Positions 54,268-62,844 of a DNA stretch of 64,000 nt are shown one piece after another. The notes under the pieces are model-generated. The model did no database searches, was not told where the DNA came from, and was given only the letters and a program-made list of their open reading frames with translations. Origin of the DNA: Pseudovibrio axinellae (GTDB taxonomy: Bacteria; Pseudomonadota; Alphaproteobacteria; Rhizobiales; Stappiaceae). Position 1 is the first letter of the stretch. Each line of letters opens with the position of its first letter. Made by a program: the position numbers and the translations under genes. The stretch is from positions 1 to 64,000 of the forward strand of contig NZ_FOFM01000007.1 of assembly GCF_900110875.1 (NCBI RefSeq), read 5' to 3'.

Positions 54268-56262
54268 ATGACCGATCTCGAAAAGCACTCTCGCATGGCG
54301 AATGCGATACGCTTTCTTTCAATGGATGCCGTTGAAAAAGCAAAATCTGGCCACCCTGGACTTCCAATGGGTGCCGCCGACATCGCAACGGTCCTGTTTT
54401 CCAAGTTTTTAAAATTTGATCCTAACTCCCCGAACTGGGCAGATCGAGATCGCTTCGTGCTCTCCGCAGGGCATGGCTCTATGCTCCTGTATTCCACACT
54501 TTACCTGCTGGGATACGAAGACTTCTCCATCGATCAGCTTAAGCAGTTCCGCCAGCTTGGCGCACGTACGTGCGGCCACCCGGAATATGGCCATGGCGCA
54601 GGTATCGAAACCACAACTGGCCCTCTCGGTCAGGGCCTTGGCAACGCTGTAGGCATGGCGATCGCAGAGCGCATTCAAGAAGAGCGCTTTGGTAAAGAGC
54701 TGGTGAACCACTACACCTACGTTCTTGCTGGTGACGGCTGCCTTATGGAAGGCATCTCCCAGGAATCCATCAGCCTTGCAGGACACCTGAAGCTCAAAAA
54801 ACTTATCCTGATTTGGGATGACAACGGCATCACCATTGATGGCGCTGTAAGCGTTTCAGACTCCACCAACCAGATTGCACGCTTTGAAGCATCCGGCTGG
54901 AACACAATCCAGATCGACGGTCATGACCCTGAGGCGATCGAAGCAGCGCTGACTGAAGCGCGCAAGAGCGACCGCCCAACCATGATTGCAGCAAAAACCA
55001 CCATTGGTTTTGGCTCTCCGAACAAAGCAGGCACCAACAAAGTGCACGGCGCACCGCTTGGCGCTGAAGAGATTGCAGCAACCCGCGAACAGCTGAACTG
55101 GTCAAACGAGCCGTTCGAAGTTCCGAGCGACGTGCTTGACGCATGGCGCATTGCTGGCCTTCGCTCTGCAAACGCTCGTAAAGAGTGGGAACAACGCTTC
55201 AAAGAAGCAAACCCTGAAGTTCGTGGCGAATTTGAACGCCGTTGCCGTGGCGACCTGCCATCTGGTTTCGACGCTGCAATCGACACCTACAAAAAAGAGC
55301 TTGCTGAAACACAGCCAAAAATCGCGACCCGTAAGGCGTCCCAGGCTGTATTGAAAGTCATCAACGGTACTGTTCCAGAAACCATTGCCGGATCAGCAGA
55401 TCTGACAGGTTCTAACAACACCGACACCGAGCACACTGCATCCATCACACCGGACGACTTCTCCGGTCGCTTCATTCACTGGGGCATCCGTGAACACGGA
55501 ATGGCTGCAGCAATGAACGGCATGGCACTGCATGGCGGAGTTATCCCCTACTCCGGTGGCTTCCTGATCTTCTCAGATTACTGCCGTCCATCTCTGCGTC
55601 TGGCAGCTCTGATGAAGCAGCGCGTCATTCATGTCATGACCCACGACTCCATTGGTCTTGGTGAAGATGGTCCAACGCACCAGCCTGTCGAGCATTTTGC
55701 AGCTCTACGGTGTATTCCAGAACTTCTGTTCTTCCGCCCTGCGGACATTACAGAGACACTGGAATGCTGGCAGCTGGCAATGAAAGCCACTGATAACCCA
55801 AGCGTTTTGGCTTTGACTCGTCAAAACCTGCCGTCCCTTCGCCCTCACTATGAAAGCGAAAACCTGTGTGCTAAAGGCGCATACGTTATTGCTGACTGTG
55901 AAGATGAAGCGACTGTAACTTTGTTTGCAACTGGCTCAGAAGTTGAGATCGCAGTGGAAGCAAAGAAAGAGCTTGATGGCAAAGGCATTGCAACCCGTGT
56001 GGTTTCAGTACCAAGCTTTGAGCTCTTTGAGCAGCAATCTGACGCATACAAGAATGCCATCATTGGTGGTAGTCCGGTGAAGATCGCAGTTGAAGCGGGT
56101 GTTCGCATGGGCTGGGATCGCTTTGTAGGGTCTGATGGTGGTTTTGTAGGCATGACCGGTTTTGGTGCTTCTGGCCCTTACCAGGAACTCTATGAGCATT
56201 TCGGGATTACTGCCAATGCAGTAGTCCTAGAGGCCGAAAAGCGCCTTGGCGATAACGCCTAA
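54268..56262 (+). CDS. tkt: Transketolase
   Basis: Thiamine-diphosphate enzyme of the pentose phosphate pathway, moving two-carbon units between sugar phosphates. 664 residues. The N-terminal H-P-G-L-P-M-G motif, the ThDP-binding G-D-G-C-x-M-E-G-x-x-x-E with the Asp-Asn at D-D-N-G-I-T-I-D-G, and the G-I-R-E-H-G-M segment with the catalytic Glu are visible. The Met at 54268 starts the normal M-T-D-L-E-K-H; a 15-codon extension upstream is rejected. First gene of tkt-gap-pgk; its cofactor links it loosely to the thiamine import operon in this window. Confidence 0.97.
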   Translation: MTDLEKHSRMANAIRFLSMDAVEKAKSGHPGLPMGAADIATVLFSKFLKFDPNSPNWADRDRFVLSAGHGSMLLYSTLYLLGYEDFSIDQLKQFRQLGARTCGHPEYGHGAGIETTTGPLGQGLGNAVGMAIAERIQEERFGKELVNHYTYVLAGDGCLMEGISQESISLAGHLKLKKLILIWDDNGITIDGAVSVSDSTNQIARFEASGWNTIQIDGHDPEAIEAALTEARKSDRPTMIAAKTTIGFGSPNKAGTNKVHGAPLGAEEIAATREQLNWSNEPFEVPSDVLDAWRIAGLRSANARKEWEQRFKEANPEVRGEFERRCRGDLPSGFDAAIDTYKKELAETQPKIATRKASQAVLKVINGTVPETIAGSADLTGSNNTDTEHTASITPDDFSGRFIHWGIREHGMAAAMNGMALHGGVIPYSGGFLIFSDYCRPSLRLAALMKQRVIHVMTHDSIGLGEDGPTHQPVEHFAALRCIPELLFFRPADITETLECWQLAMKATDNPSVLALTRQNLPSLRPHYESENLCAKGAYVIADCEDEATVTLFATGSEVEIAVEAKKELDGKGIATRVVSVPSFELFEQQSDAYKNAIIGGSPVKIAVEAGVRMGWDRFVGSDGGFVGMTGFGASGPYQELYEHFGITANAVVLEAEKRLGDNA

Positions 56263-56383
56263 AGCTGATGTGCGCAGGCGTCTGTCTCAATAAAGTCAGA
56301 CGCCTTGCAAGGAGACGGCCGGCAAGAGCTGGCACACGTAAACGCGGGCGTTAAAAAACGCTGTACCGAAAGAGGTTTTTAAA

Positions 56384-57391
56384 ATGGCAGTCAAGGTAGC
56401 CATCAACGGCTTTGGCCGTATTGGTCGTAATGTTCTTCGTGCAATCATCGAATCTGGTCGCACCGACATCGAAGTTGTAGCCATCAACGATCTCGGCCCG
56501 GTTGAAACAAACGCACACCTGCTGCGTTTTGACTCAGTACACGGCAAGTTCCCAGCAACTGTAACAGTAGACGGCGACACAATTGATTGTGGTCGTGGTC
56601 CGATCAAAGTGACCGCAATCCGCGATCCAAAAGATCTGCCATGGGGCGAGCTTGGTGTTGACGTTGCGATGGAATGCACCGGCATCTTCACCGCAAAAGA
56701 AAAAGCTGCTCTGCACCTGGAAGCAGGCGCAAAGCGCGTTCTGGTATCTGCTCCTGCAGCAGGCGCTGACAAGACAATCGTTTACGGTGTAAACCACGAC
56801 ACACTGACCTCCGACGATCTTGTTGTTTCCAACGCCTCTTGCACCACCAACTGCCTGTCCCCAGTCGTATCTGTACTGGACAAAGCTGTTGGCATCGAAA
56901 AAGGCTTCATGACCACCATTCACTCTTACACTGGTGATCAGCCTACCCTCGACACAATGCATAAGGATCTGTACCGCGGCCGCGCAGCAGCTCTTTCCAT
57001 GATTCCAACCTCCACTGGTGCTGCTAAGGCTGTTGGCCTGGTTCTGCCAGAGCTGGCTGGTAAACTGGACGGTGTTGCAATCCGCGTACCTACTCCAAAC
57101 GTTTCCGTTGTTGACCTGACCTTCACCGCGAAGAAAGACACTTCCGTTGAAGAAATCAACGCAGCAATCAAAGCAGCGGCTGACGGCGAACTGAAGGGCG
57201 TTCTGGGTTACACCGAAGTGCCTAACGTTTCTTGCGACTTCAACCACGACCCACACTCCTCTATCTTCCACATGGACCAGACAAAGGTCATGGAAGGTAC
57301 AATGGTTCGTATCCTGACTTGGTACGACAACGAGTGGGGCTTCTCCAACCGCATGGCAGACACTGCTGTTGCGATGGCAAAGCTCATCTAA
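56384..57391 (+). CDS. gap: Glyceraldehyde-3-phosphate dehydrogenase, type I
   Basis: Phosphorylating NAD-dependent GAPDH of glycolysis/gluconeogenesis, 335 residues. Rossmann motif G-F-G-R-I-G at about 8-13 and catalytic Cys in S-N-A-S-C-T-T-N-C; His in the H-S-Y-T-G-D segment. Very regular, codon-biased sequence suggests high expression. AGAGG lies about 9 bases before the ATG. Followed by its own terminator. 121 bases after tkt. Confidence 0.98.
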   Translation: MAVKVAINGFGRIGRNVLRAIIESGRTDIEVVAINDLGPVETNAHLLRFDSVHGKFPATVTVDGDTIDCGRGPIKVTAIRDPKDLPWGELGVDVAMECTGIFTAKEKAALHLEAGAKRVLVSAPAAGADKTIVYGVNHDTLTSDDLVVSNASCTTNCLSPVVSVLDKAVGIEKGFMTTIHSYTGDQPTLDTMHKDLYRGRAAALSMIPTSTGAAKAVGLVLPELAGKLDGVAIRVPTPNVSVVDLTFTAKKDTSVEEINAAIKAAADGELKGVLGYTEVPNVSCDFNHDPHSSIFHMDQTKVMEGTMVRILTWYDNEWGFSNRMADTAVAMAKLI

Positions 57392-57396
57392 ATTAA

Positions 57397-57424
57397 AAAA
57401 GGGCCGCTGCGAAGCGGCCCTTTT
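57397..57424 (+). terminator. gap terminator
   Basis: GGGCCGCT/AGCGGCCC stem with a 4-base loop, preceded by AAAAAA and followed by TTTT, right after gap. pgk probably has its own promoter in the following 150 bases. Confidence 0.85.
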
Positions 57425-57574
57425 CTCACATATACCTGTGCGGAGTGGTTAAATCGAAAAATGCAGCTCCTTTCTGCAGCGCAGTTTTTCCTCCTGATTT
57501 AGTCCTAAACTCCGCAATGTTTTCTGTAAGAATGCAGACCAATAAGGTCGCACACAGGAAATCCGGAGATTTTC

Positions 57575-58765
57575 ATGTCTTTTAAAACCCTCAATGATGC
57601 CGAGCTTTCCGGCAAACGTGTTCTGGTCCGCGTAGACCTCAACGTCCCAACGAAGGATGGCAAGGTAACCGATACAACTCGTATCGAGCGTGTACTGCCA
57701 ACCATCCGTGAAATCTCAAAGGCTGGCGGTAAAGTCATCCTTCTTGCTCACTTTGGCCGTCCAAAAGGCAAAGTGGTTGCAGATATGAGCCTGGCACCAG
57801 TTGCTGGCCCTGTTGCAGAGTTGCTTGGCGAGCCAGTCGCGTTCGCATCTGACTGCACCGGCGATCTCGCGAAAGCTGCTGTTGATGCAATGGCTGACGG
57901 CGATGTTCTCCTGCTGGAAAACACCCGCTTCTACGCTGGTGAAGAAAAGAACGATCCTGAGTTCGCAAAAGCTCTTGCAGCAAACGGTGATATGTTCGTC
58001 AACGACGCATTCTCCGCAGCGCACCGCGCCCACGGTTCTACTGAGGGCATCACCAAACTGCTTCCATCCTACGCTGGCCGTACAATGCAGGCGGAACTGG
58101 AAGCACTTGGCGCAGCTCTTTCCACCCCGCAGCGTCCTGTTCTGGCTGTTGTTGGCGGTGCAAAGGTTTCCTCCAAGATCGACCTGCTCGAAAACCTCGT
58201 GTCCAAAGTGGACATCTTGGTCATCGGCGGCGGCATGGCGAACACCTTCATGGCTGCAAAAGGCGTGAATGTTGGCAAATCCCTTTGCGAGCATGATCTG
58301 GCCGACACAGCAAACCGCATCATGGCAGCAGCTGAAAAAGCAAACTGTGAAATCGTTCTGCCTGCAGATGCCGTTGTTGCATGGGAATTTGCAGCAAACA
58401 CCAAGAACGAGACCGTTGCTCTGGACGCGATCCCATCTGATGCAATGATGCTCGACGTTGGCGCAGCTTCTATCGAAGTTGTGAAGCAGAAGATCGACGA
58501 AGCAAAGACCCTCGTCTGGAACGGTCCTCTGGGTGCATTCGAAATCGCACCGTTCGACAAAGCAACCGTTGCAGCAGCACAGCACGCAGCAGAACGCACC
58601 AAATCCGGCGATCTGAAAACAGTTGCAGGCGGCGGCGATACCGTTGCAGCCCTCAACCACGCTGGCGCAGCTGACGACTTCTCCTACGTTTCCACCGCTG
58701 GCGGTGCATTCCTGGAGTGGCTGGAAGGCAAAGAACTTCCAGGCGTTGTCGCGCTAGAAGCATAA
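57575..58765 (+). CDS. pgk: Phosphoglycerate kinase
   Basis: Makes ATP from 1,3-bisphosphoglycerate; 396 residues, two Rossmann domains. The V-R-V-D-L-N-V-P signature (about 18-25), H-F-G-R-P-K at about 61-66, and the nucleotide-binding G-G-G-D-T-V-A in the C-terminal domain are present. Strong codon bias as in gap. CCGGAG precedes the ATG. In many relatives a fructose-bisphosphate aldolase gene follows pgk; none is present here. Confidence 0.98.
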   Translation: MSFKTLNDAELSGKRVLVRVDLNVPTKDGKVTDTTRIERVLPTIREISKAGGKVILLAHFGRPKGKVVADMSLAPVAGPVAELLGEPVAFASDCTGDLAKAAVDAMADGDVLLLENTRFYAGEEKNDPEFAKALAANGDMFVNDAFSAAHRAHGSTEGITKLLPSYAGRTMQAELEALGAALSTPQRPVLAVVGGAKVSSKIDLLENLVSKVDILVIGGGMANTFMAAKGVNVGKSLCEHDLADTANRIMAAAEKANCEIVLPADAVVAWEFAANTKNETVALDAIPSDAMMLDVGAASIEVVKQKIDEAKTLVWNGPLGAFEIAPFDKATVAAAQHAAERTKSGDLKTVAGGGDTVAALNHAGAADDFSYVSTAGGAFLEWLEGKELPGVVALEA

Positions 58766-58780
58766 AGCTCACCTTCCAAA

Positions 58781-58810
58781 AAGCGATCGATTTTCGGATC
58801 AAAATACGCT
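58781..58810. repeat. Short copy of a GCG-TTTTCGGA-CGC intergenic repeat
   Basis: The stretch with GATTTTCGGATCAAAATACG resembles a part of the longer element at 61721-61766 (GGTTTTCGGACAAGAAAACG). Both look like the small palindromic intergenic repeats common in Hyphomicrobiales genomes (from memory). Confidence 0.4.
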
Positions 58811-58898
58811 TGGCGGATATGTTTTAGAGCCCGACGTGTGATTACACTTGACGCGCCGCGCTCAAAGAAGCATCAAGTTTTATGAGAATTCCTGAATT

Positions 58899-58930
58899 GA
58901 GGGGCCAAATTGGTCCCTCTTTTCGTTTTA
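58899..58930 (+). terminator. pgk terminator
   Basis: GAGGG-g-CCAA/TTGG-t-CCCTC stem-loop followed by TTTTCGTTTTA. Confidence 0.85.
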
Positions 58931-58950
58931 TTGGCAGTTTCGCCTAGATA

Positions 58951-59175
58951 TTGACACAGCCTCTTGAAAAAGAGATCAAGACGCTGTTTAGAAACAACGC
59001 GCGTTTTGCTTTGCTGGGCACTGTGCCCGAAAAGCGCGTGCACAAGAATCAGACCAGCGCTCAAACTGTATATGACAAAGCGCGGTCTGGACCCACAAAT
59101 GGGCCGGAGACTGAACGTAGGTTACACTGCGCAAAGGCATCTTCGACTATCGGAACTTTATCAGGAGCAAACTAC
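58951..59175 (+). other. Structured stretch before the ThiE-like gene
   Basis: Begins with TTGACA (58951-58956) and contains CTCTT-GAAA-AAGAG (58961-58974), a long hairpin at 58997-59039 with ACGCGC/GCGCGT, TTTT/AAAA and GGGCAC/GTGCCC steps, and a weaker one around CCCACAAATGGG. The in-frame upstream extension of the ThiE-like ORF through here has no protein similarity, so it is probably a structured leader or a small RNA. Confidence 0.4.
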
Positions 59176-59817
59176 GTGCATCCGCGTCTGTACCTTGTTA
59201 CCCCACAGTCCTTTGACCTCGACCAGTTCGAAGGGCAACTCAAGCAAGCTTTGGAAGGCGGCGATGTCGCAAGCCTTCTGATTTCTATGCCGGATGCAAA
59301 CGAGGTAGAGCTTCAAACTGCCGCAAAGCGCCTTGTGCCAGTTGCACAGGCGCATGATGTTGCGGTCATGATAGAAAACAACACCCAGATCGTTGGCCGC
59401 TCCGGCGCTGATGGCCTTCATGTCACCGGCACAGACAAAGAGCTGGAAGAAACTCTTGATGGCTTCCAGGATGACAAAATCATCGGTCATGCAGGTGTAA
59501 AAACACGCCACGAAGCGATGGTTGTTGCCTCTATGGGCGTTGACTACATGTTCTTTGGCCTGCTCTCTTTGAAACAAGAGGAAGAGCCGCATCGCAAATC
59601 TCTGGACTACGGCATCTGGTGGTCAGAAGTGTTCGAAACTCCATGTGTCGTGCTCGCAGGTACTGCGCTGTCCTCAGTGGACACAGCAGCAGCAACCGGA
59701 GCTGAGTTCGTAGCGGTGCGCGAAGCAGTCTGGAACCACCCAGAAGGGCCAAAGGCAGCCGTTGAGCAGGCAAACGCTATCCTCTCAACACATACACTTT
59801 CAGAAGAAGAAGGTTAA
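59176..59817 (+). CDS. Thiamine phosphate synthase/TenI-like protein
   Basis: 213 residues, TIM-barrel of the ThiE/TenI superfamily. Begins H-P-R-L-Y-L-V-T-P; middle segment A-D-G-L-H-V-T-G and a late V-L-A-G-T-A are seen. The usual ThiE phosphate and pyrimidine motifs are weak (no clear G-x-H-L-G-Q), so it may be TenI-like or have another activity rather than being a true ThiE. The GTG at 59176 is chosen because CAGGAG lies 8 bases before it; the frame is open 75 codons further up. It follows pgk and precedes the Sel1-repeat gene. Confidence 0.8.
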   Translation: MHPRLYLVTPQSFDLDQFEGQLKQALEGGDVASLLISMPDANEVELQTAAKRLVPVAQAHDVAVMIENNTQIVGRSGADGLHVTGTDKELEETLDGFQDDKIIGHAGVKTRHEAMVVASMGVDYMFFGLLSLKQEEEPHRKSLDYGIWWSEVFETPCVVLAGTALSSVDTAAATGAEFVAVREAVWNHPEGPKAAVEQANAILSTHTLSEEEG

Positions 59818-59824
59818 TCTCTTG

Positions 59825-60913
59825 ATGTTGTTGTGTTCTAAAAAGCTTCTGTCAATTGTAGCGAGCATCACCCTGCTTGGTTCCTATGGCATGGTTGCAG
59901 CACAAACAAATGCCGGCAGCAGAACCAACACACCTCAAGCGTTTAACCCACAGGACCCGTATAACCCACGCGGTACCCTTCTTCTACGCTCGCCTCTTAA
60001 TCAGGCCCCGGTGATCGCGCCCAACGGGCCAACACCAGAGACGATTGTTGGCGATCCTGCCTATGGCGCATTCCAGCGGGGCTGGTACCTAACCGCCCTC
60101 GCTTTGGCCACACGTCAGGCACAAGCTGGCATCACCAGCTCCAAAACCTTGCTGGGTGTGCTTTACGAATCCGGTAAAGGCATCCCCCGGGACCTGCCCT
60201 TGGCTGCCAGCTGGTATGAGCTGGCTGCAAGCGACGGCGACCCGCAAGCAGCCCTGCGTCTCGGGCTGCTTTACTTATCTGGAGCCGGTGCTGAATTGAA
60301 GGCCGACCCCGAAAAAGCCGCAGAGCAACTGGAAAAAGCGGCAGCCGCAAACATCCCCGAGGCCCTGTACAACCTTGCACTTCTTCATCAGGAAGGCAAA
60401 GTACGGCCCAATGATCCAAAAATCATCAAGTCACTGCTGGAGCGCGCCTCAGAAACGGGTGATATCGACGCGATGCTGGAGCTTGGCATCTACCTGAAGG
60501 ATGGACCGCAAGAGATCCGCGATCCTCGTCGCGCAGCCTTCTGGATGGGCCGCGCTGCCCGCCGCGGTCTGGTCCCGGCACAAATCTACTACGCAACCTT
60601 ATTGTTTAAAGGCGAAGGTGTCGTTCCCAACGAGGCAGAAGCAGCCGATTGGTTCGAGCGCGCAGCCGCCAAAGGCAACCCGATCGCAATGAACCGCCTT
60701 GCCCGCATCTACGCCAACGGACGAGGCCGCCCCATTGATACGATCGAAGCCTCAGCCTGGCAGTTCCACGCAGGCCGACAAGGCATTTTGGACAGCAAAC
60801 TTGAAGCGCTTTCCAAGTCATTATCACTTGAGCAACAAGAACAAGCAAGCAAACGCGCTGCAGAAATCGGCATCAAGATCGGTGCCTCTCCAGTTCTGCA
60901 GCCAAAGCAGTAG
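59825..60913 (+). CDS. Secreted Sel1-repeat protein
   Basis: 362 residues. Signal peptide (hydrophobic part about 8-25, Val-Ala-Ala-Gln), a Pro/Asn-rich linker, then about six Sel1-like repeats from about 95 to 330 with recurring L-x-x-L-Y-x-x-G-x-G-x-P and A-x-x-W-F/Y-x-x-A-A patterns. Such alpha-alpha repeats bind proteins, so a periplasmic scaffold role is likely, specific partner unknown. The ATG at 59825 is used; a TTG one codon before gives better ribosome-site spacing. Starts 7 bases after the ThiE-like gene, so they form one operon. Confidence 0.85.
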   Translation: MLLCSKKLLSIVASITLLGSYGMVAAQTNAGSRTNTPQAFNPQDPYNPRGTLLLRSPLNQAPVIAPNGPTPETIVGDPAYGAFQRGWYLTALALATRQAQAGITSSKTLLGVLYESGKGIPRDLPLAASWYELAASDGDPQAALRLGLLYLSGAGAELKADPEKAAEQLEKAAAANIPEALYNLALLHQEGKVRPNDPKIIKSLLERASETGDIDAMLELGIYLKDGPQEIRDPRRAAFWMGRAARRGLVPAQIYYATLLFKGEGVVPNEAEAADWFERAAAKGNPIAMNRLARIYANGRGRPIDTIEASAWQFHAGRQGILDSKLEALSKSLSLEQQEQASKRAAEIGIKIGASPVLQPKQ

Positions 60914-61110
60914 AGCCTCAGACACCACCCTTAAGCTTTATCAAGCTTGTGGAAACATGGACTAAAGCAACTATGGGCAGCTGATGCGCTCTTTTTCCTT
61001 GAAAATGGCGTGAAATTATGTTGCACAGACCCCAAGACGGGCTGCGACCCTAGGCTCAGCGCCAATCCGTGACAGCCTTGCAATACATTATCAAACTGAT
61101 TGGTAGTTCT

Positions 61111-61677
61111 ATGAAACTCAATGGCAACGAAATTAAGCCAGGCCACGTGCTTATGCACCAGGACACTCTTTGGGCCGCAGTTAAGGTTCAGCACGTTAAG
61201 CCAGGTAAAGGCGGCGCGTTTGCGCAGGTCGAAATGAAAAACCTGTTGGACGGCCGCAAGTTGAACGAACGCTTTCGTGCAACAGAATCCGTTGAGCGTG
61301 TTCGTCTTGAGCAGAAAGACTTCCAGTTTCTCTATGAAGAAGGCGACATGCTGGTATTCATGGATAATGAAACATACGAGCAGCTTGAACTGCAAAAAGA
61401 ATTCGTTGGCGAGCGAGCAGCATTCCTTCAAGATGGCATGACCGTAACGGTTGAGCTTCATGAAGAAAAGCCAATCGGCATCTCTCTTCCAACACACGTA
61501 ACACTCGAAATTGTCGAAGCAGACGCAGTTGTAAAAGGTCAGACCCAGTCGTCCTCTTACAAGCCAGCAGTGCTGGAAAACGGCGTACGTTGTATGGTGC
61601 CTCCATTCATCACCTCCGGTGAGAAGATCATCGTAGACACAGACAACGTCGAATACGTTCGTCGCGCAGACAAATAA
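61111..61677 (+). CDS. efp: Elongation factor P
   Basis: Translation factor that rescues ribosomes stalled at proline runs, 188 residues. KOW-like N-domain, then two OB domains; the tip loop reads [10 protein letters not shown] with Lys at about residue 34, the site modified by EpmA/EpmB in some bacteria. C-terminal G-E-K-I-I-V-D-T matches the family pattern. The frame is open 14 codons earlier, but the Met at 61111 gives the family N-terminus. A likely client in this window is TolA with its run of prolines. Confidence 0.97.
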   Translation: MKLNGNEIKPGHVLMHQDTLWAAVKVQHVKPGKGGAFAQVEMKNLLDGRKLNERFRATESVERVRLEQKDFQFLYEEGDMLVFMDNETYEQLELQKEFVGERAAFLQDGMTVTVELHEEKPIGISLPTHVTLEIVEADAVVKGQTQSSSYKPAVLENGVRCMVPPFITSGEKIIVDTDNVEYVRRADK

Positions 61678-61694
61678 TCTAAAAGCAACAAGTT

Positions 61695-61717
61695 TGAGGC
61701 AGCATACGGCTGCCTCA
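61695..61717 (+). terminator. Hairpin after efp
   Basis: TGAGGCAGC/GCTGCCTCA 9-bp stem with a 5-base loop, 18 bases past the efp stop. No T run follows, so it may stabilise the 3' end or be a weak terminator. Confidence 0.4.
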
Positions 61718-61720
61718 TGA

Positions 61721-61766
61721 AAGCGCTTTCCCGAAAAGTGGATACGGTTTTCGGACAAGAAAACGC
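61721..61766. repeat. Palindromic intergenic repeat element
   Basis: Contains GCGCTTTCCCGAAAAGTGG and CGGTTTTCGG, with CCGAAAA/TTTTCGG arms. Strongly resembles short repeats scattered between genes in Hyphomicrobiales (from memory); a shorter relative is at 58781-58810. Confidence 0.5.
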
Positions 61767-61768
61767 AC

Positions 61769-61823
61769 AAAAGAAAAAAAATAAAGCAGTGAAACCTCTC
61801 AGTATTAAAGCTCACTGCTTTAT
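61769..61823 (-). terminator. Minus-strand terminator just upstream of suhB
   Basis: A perfect 12-bp stem ATAAAGCAGTGA/TCACTGCTTTAT with a 19-base loop (61781-61823) followed, on the minus strand, by TTTTTTTTCTTTT. It points away from suhB and no gene lies upstream of it on that strand until the MFS gene beyond 62845. Confidence 0.65.
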
Positions 61824-61845
61824 CTTTCAGGAACGGTGAAGAAAA

Positions 61846-62640
61846 ATGGCACGTACGGCCCTTCTAAACGTTATGGTTCAGGCTGCGACAAAAGCTGGTC
61901 GCTCACTGGCACGGGACTTCGGCGAAGTAGAAACCCTGCAAGTATCCCGCAAGGGCCCAGGTGACTTTGTTTCGCAGGCAGACCACCAAGCAGAAAAAAT
62001 TGTCCGCGAGGAACTTCAAAAAGCGCGCCCGACCTACGGCCTGCTGATGGAAGAATCTGGCGAGATCGAAGGTACAGACGGTCAGCACCGCTGGATCGTT
62101 GATCCCCTCGACGGCACAACAAACTTCCTTCACGGTATTCCGATCTTCTGTGTTTCCATTGCATTGGAACGCGCTGGCCAGATCGTTGCCTCCGTGATTT
62201 ACAACCCAATCATGGATGAGCTCTACACCGCTGAAAAAGGCTCTGGCGCATTTTGTAATGACCGCCGCCTTCGCGTTGCATCTCGTAAGAACATGACCGA
62301 CTGCCTCATCGGCACCGGCATTCCATTCATCGGCGTTGGCGACCATGGTCGTGCGCTGAAAGAGATCCGCCATGTGATGGGTGAAGTTGCAGGCATCCGC
62401 CGTGCAGGTGCAGCAGCACTTGACCTGGCTTGGGTCGCCGCAGGTCGTCTCGATGCATTCTGGGAAAACGGACTGCACCCATGGGACATGGCAGCAGGTA
62501 TCCTGCTTATCCGTGAAGCCGGTGGTTTTGTTTCCGATGACAAGGGCAAAGAGAACATGTTCGAATCCCGCTCCATCATCGCAGGCAACGAGTTCACCCA
62601 CCTTCAGATGCGTGAACTTCTGGCAAAAGCCAAGGCATAA
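61846..62640 (+). CDS. suhB: Inositol monophosphatase family protein SuhB
   Basis: Mg-dependent phosphatase of the IMPase superfamily, 264 residues; SuhB also acts in rRNA antitermination in E. coli. Metal ligands are seen in E-E-S-G, W-I-V-D-P-L-D-G-T-T-N-F (about 83-94) and the late H-P-W-D-M-A-A-G. Whether its main substrate is myo-inositol-1-phosphate or another phosphoester cannot be told. GGTGAAG precedes the ATG. The upstream region holds a repeat element and an opposing terminator. Confidence 0.94.
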   Translation: MARTALLNVMVQAATKAGRSLARDFGEVETLQVSRKGPGDFVSQADHQAEKIVREELQKARPTYGLLMEESGEIEGTDGQHRWIVDPLDGTTNFLHGIPIFCVSIALERAGQIVASVIYNPIMDELYTAEKGSGAFCNDRRLRVASRKNMTDCLIGTGIPFIGVGDHGRALKEIRHVMGEVAGIRRAGAAALDLAWVAAGRLDAFWENGLHPWDMAAGILLIREAGGFVSDDKGKENMFESRSIIAGNEFTHLQMRELLAKAKA

Positions 62641-62683
62641 GTGCTGACAGGCTGAGCCAACAGGCCCGCCATAAAGAATCTTG

Positions 62684-62724
62684 AAAAGCAGCTTGCACCG
62701 GACACCCCGGCAAGCTGCTTTTTT
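62684..62724 (+). terminator. suhB terminator
   Basis: AAGCAGCTTGC/GCAAGCTGCTT perfect 11-bp stem with a 13-base loop followed by TTTT, 46 bases after suhB. Confidence 0.9.
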
Positions 62725-62844
62725 GTGCACAGCCCATTGCAAGAATAAGCAACGTTCAAGAGGCAGTCGATAAGTTTATGCAGCTACACGACAAAGGGAA
62801 TCAAACACCAATAATTCTTACGGTTGTTATAGCTGCTTATTGGT

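Noticed and set aside
57716-58660. Open frame of 314 codons antisense to pgk (and 245 codons antisense to gap at 56534-57271).
   Set aside because: They mirror the strong codon bias of highly expressed genes; Cys-rich, no ribosome site and no family features.
58951-59175. 75-codon N-terminal extension of the ThiE-like protein.
   Set aside because: A GTG with CAGGAG in front marks the start; the upstream translation does not look like protein of this family.
60931-61815. Open frame of 294 codons antisense to efp.
   Set aside because: Covers all of efp on the other strand, is rich in Cys/Phe/His and shows no domain; a shadow of the real gene.
61903-62742. Open frame of 279 codons antisense to suhB.
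   Set aside because: Shadow of suhB with Cys-rich composition and no homology pattern.
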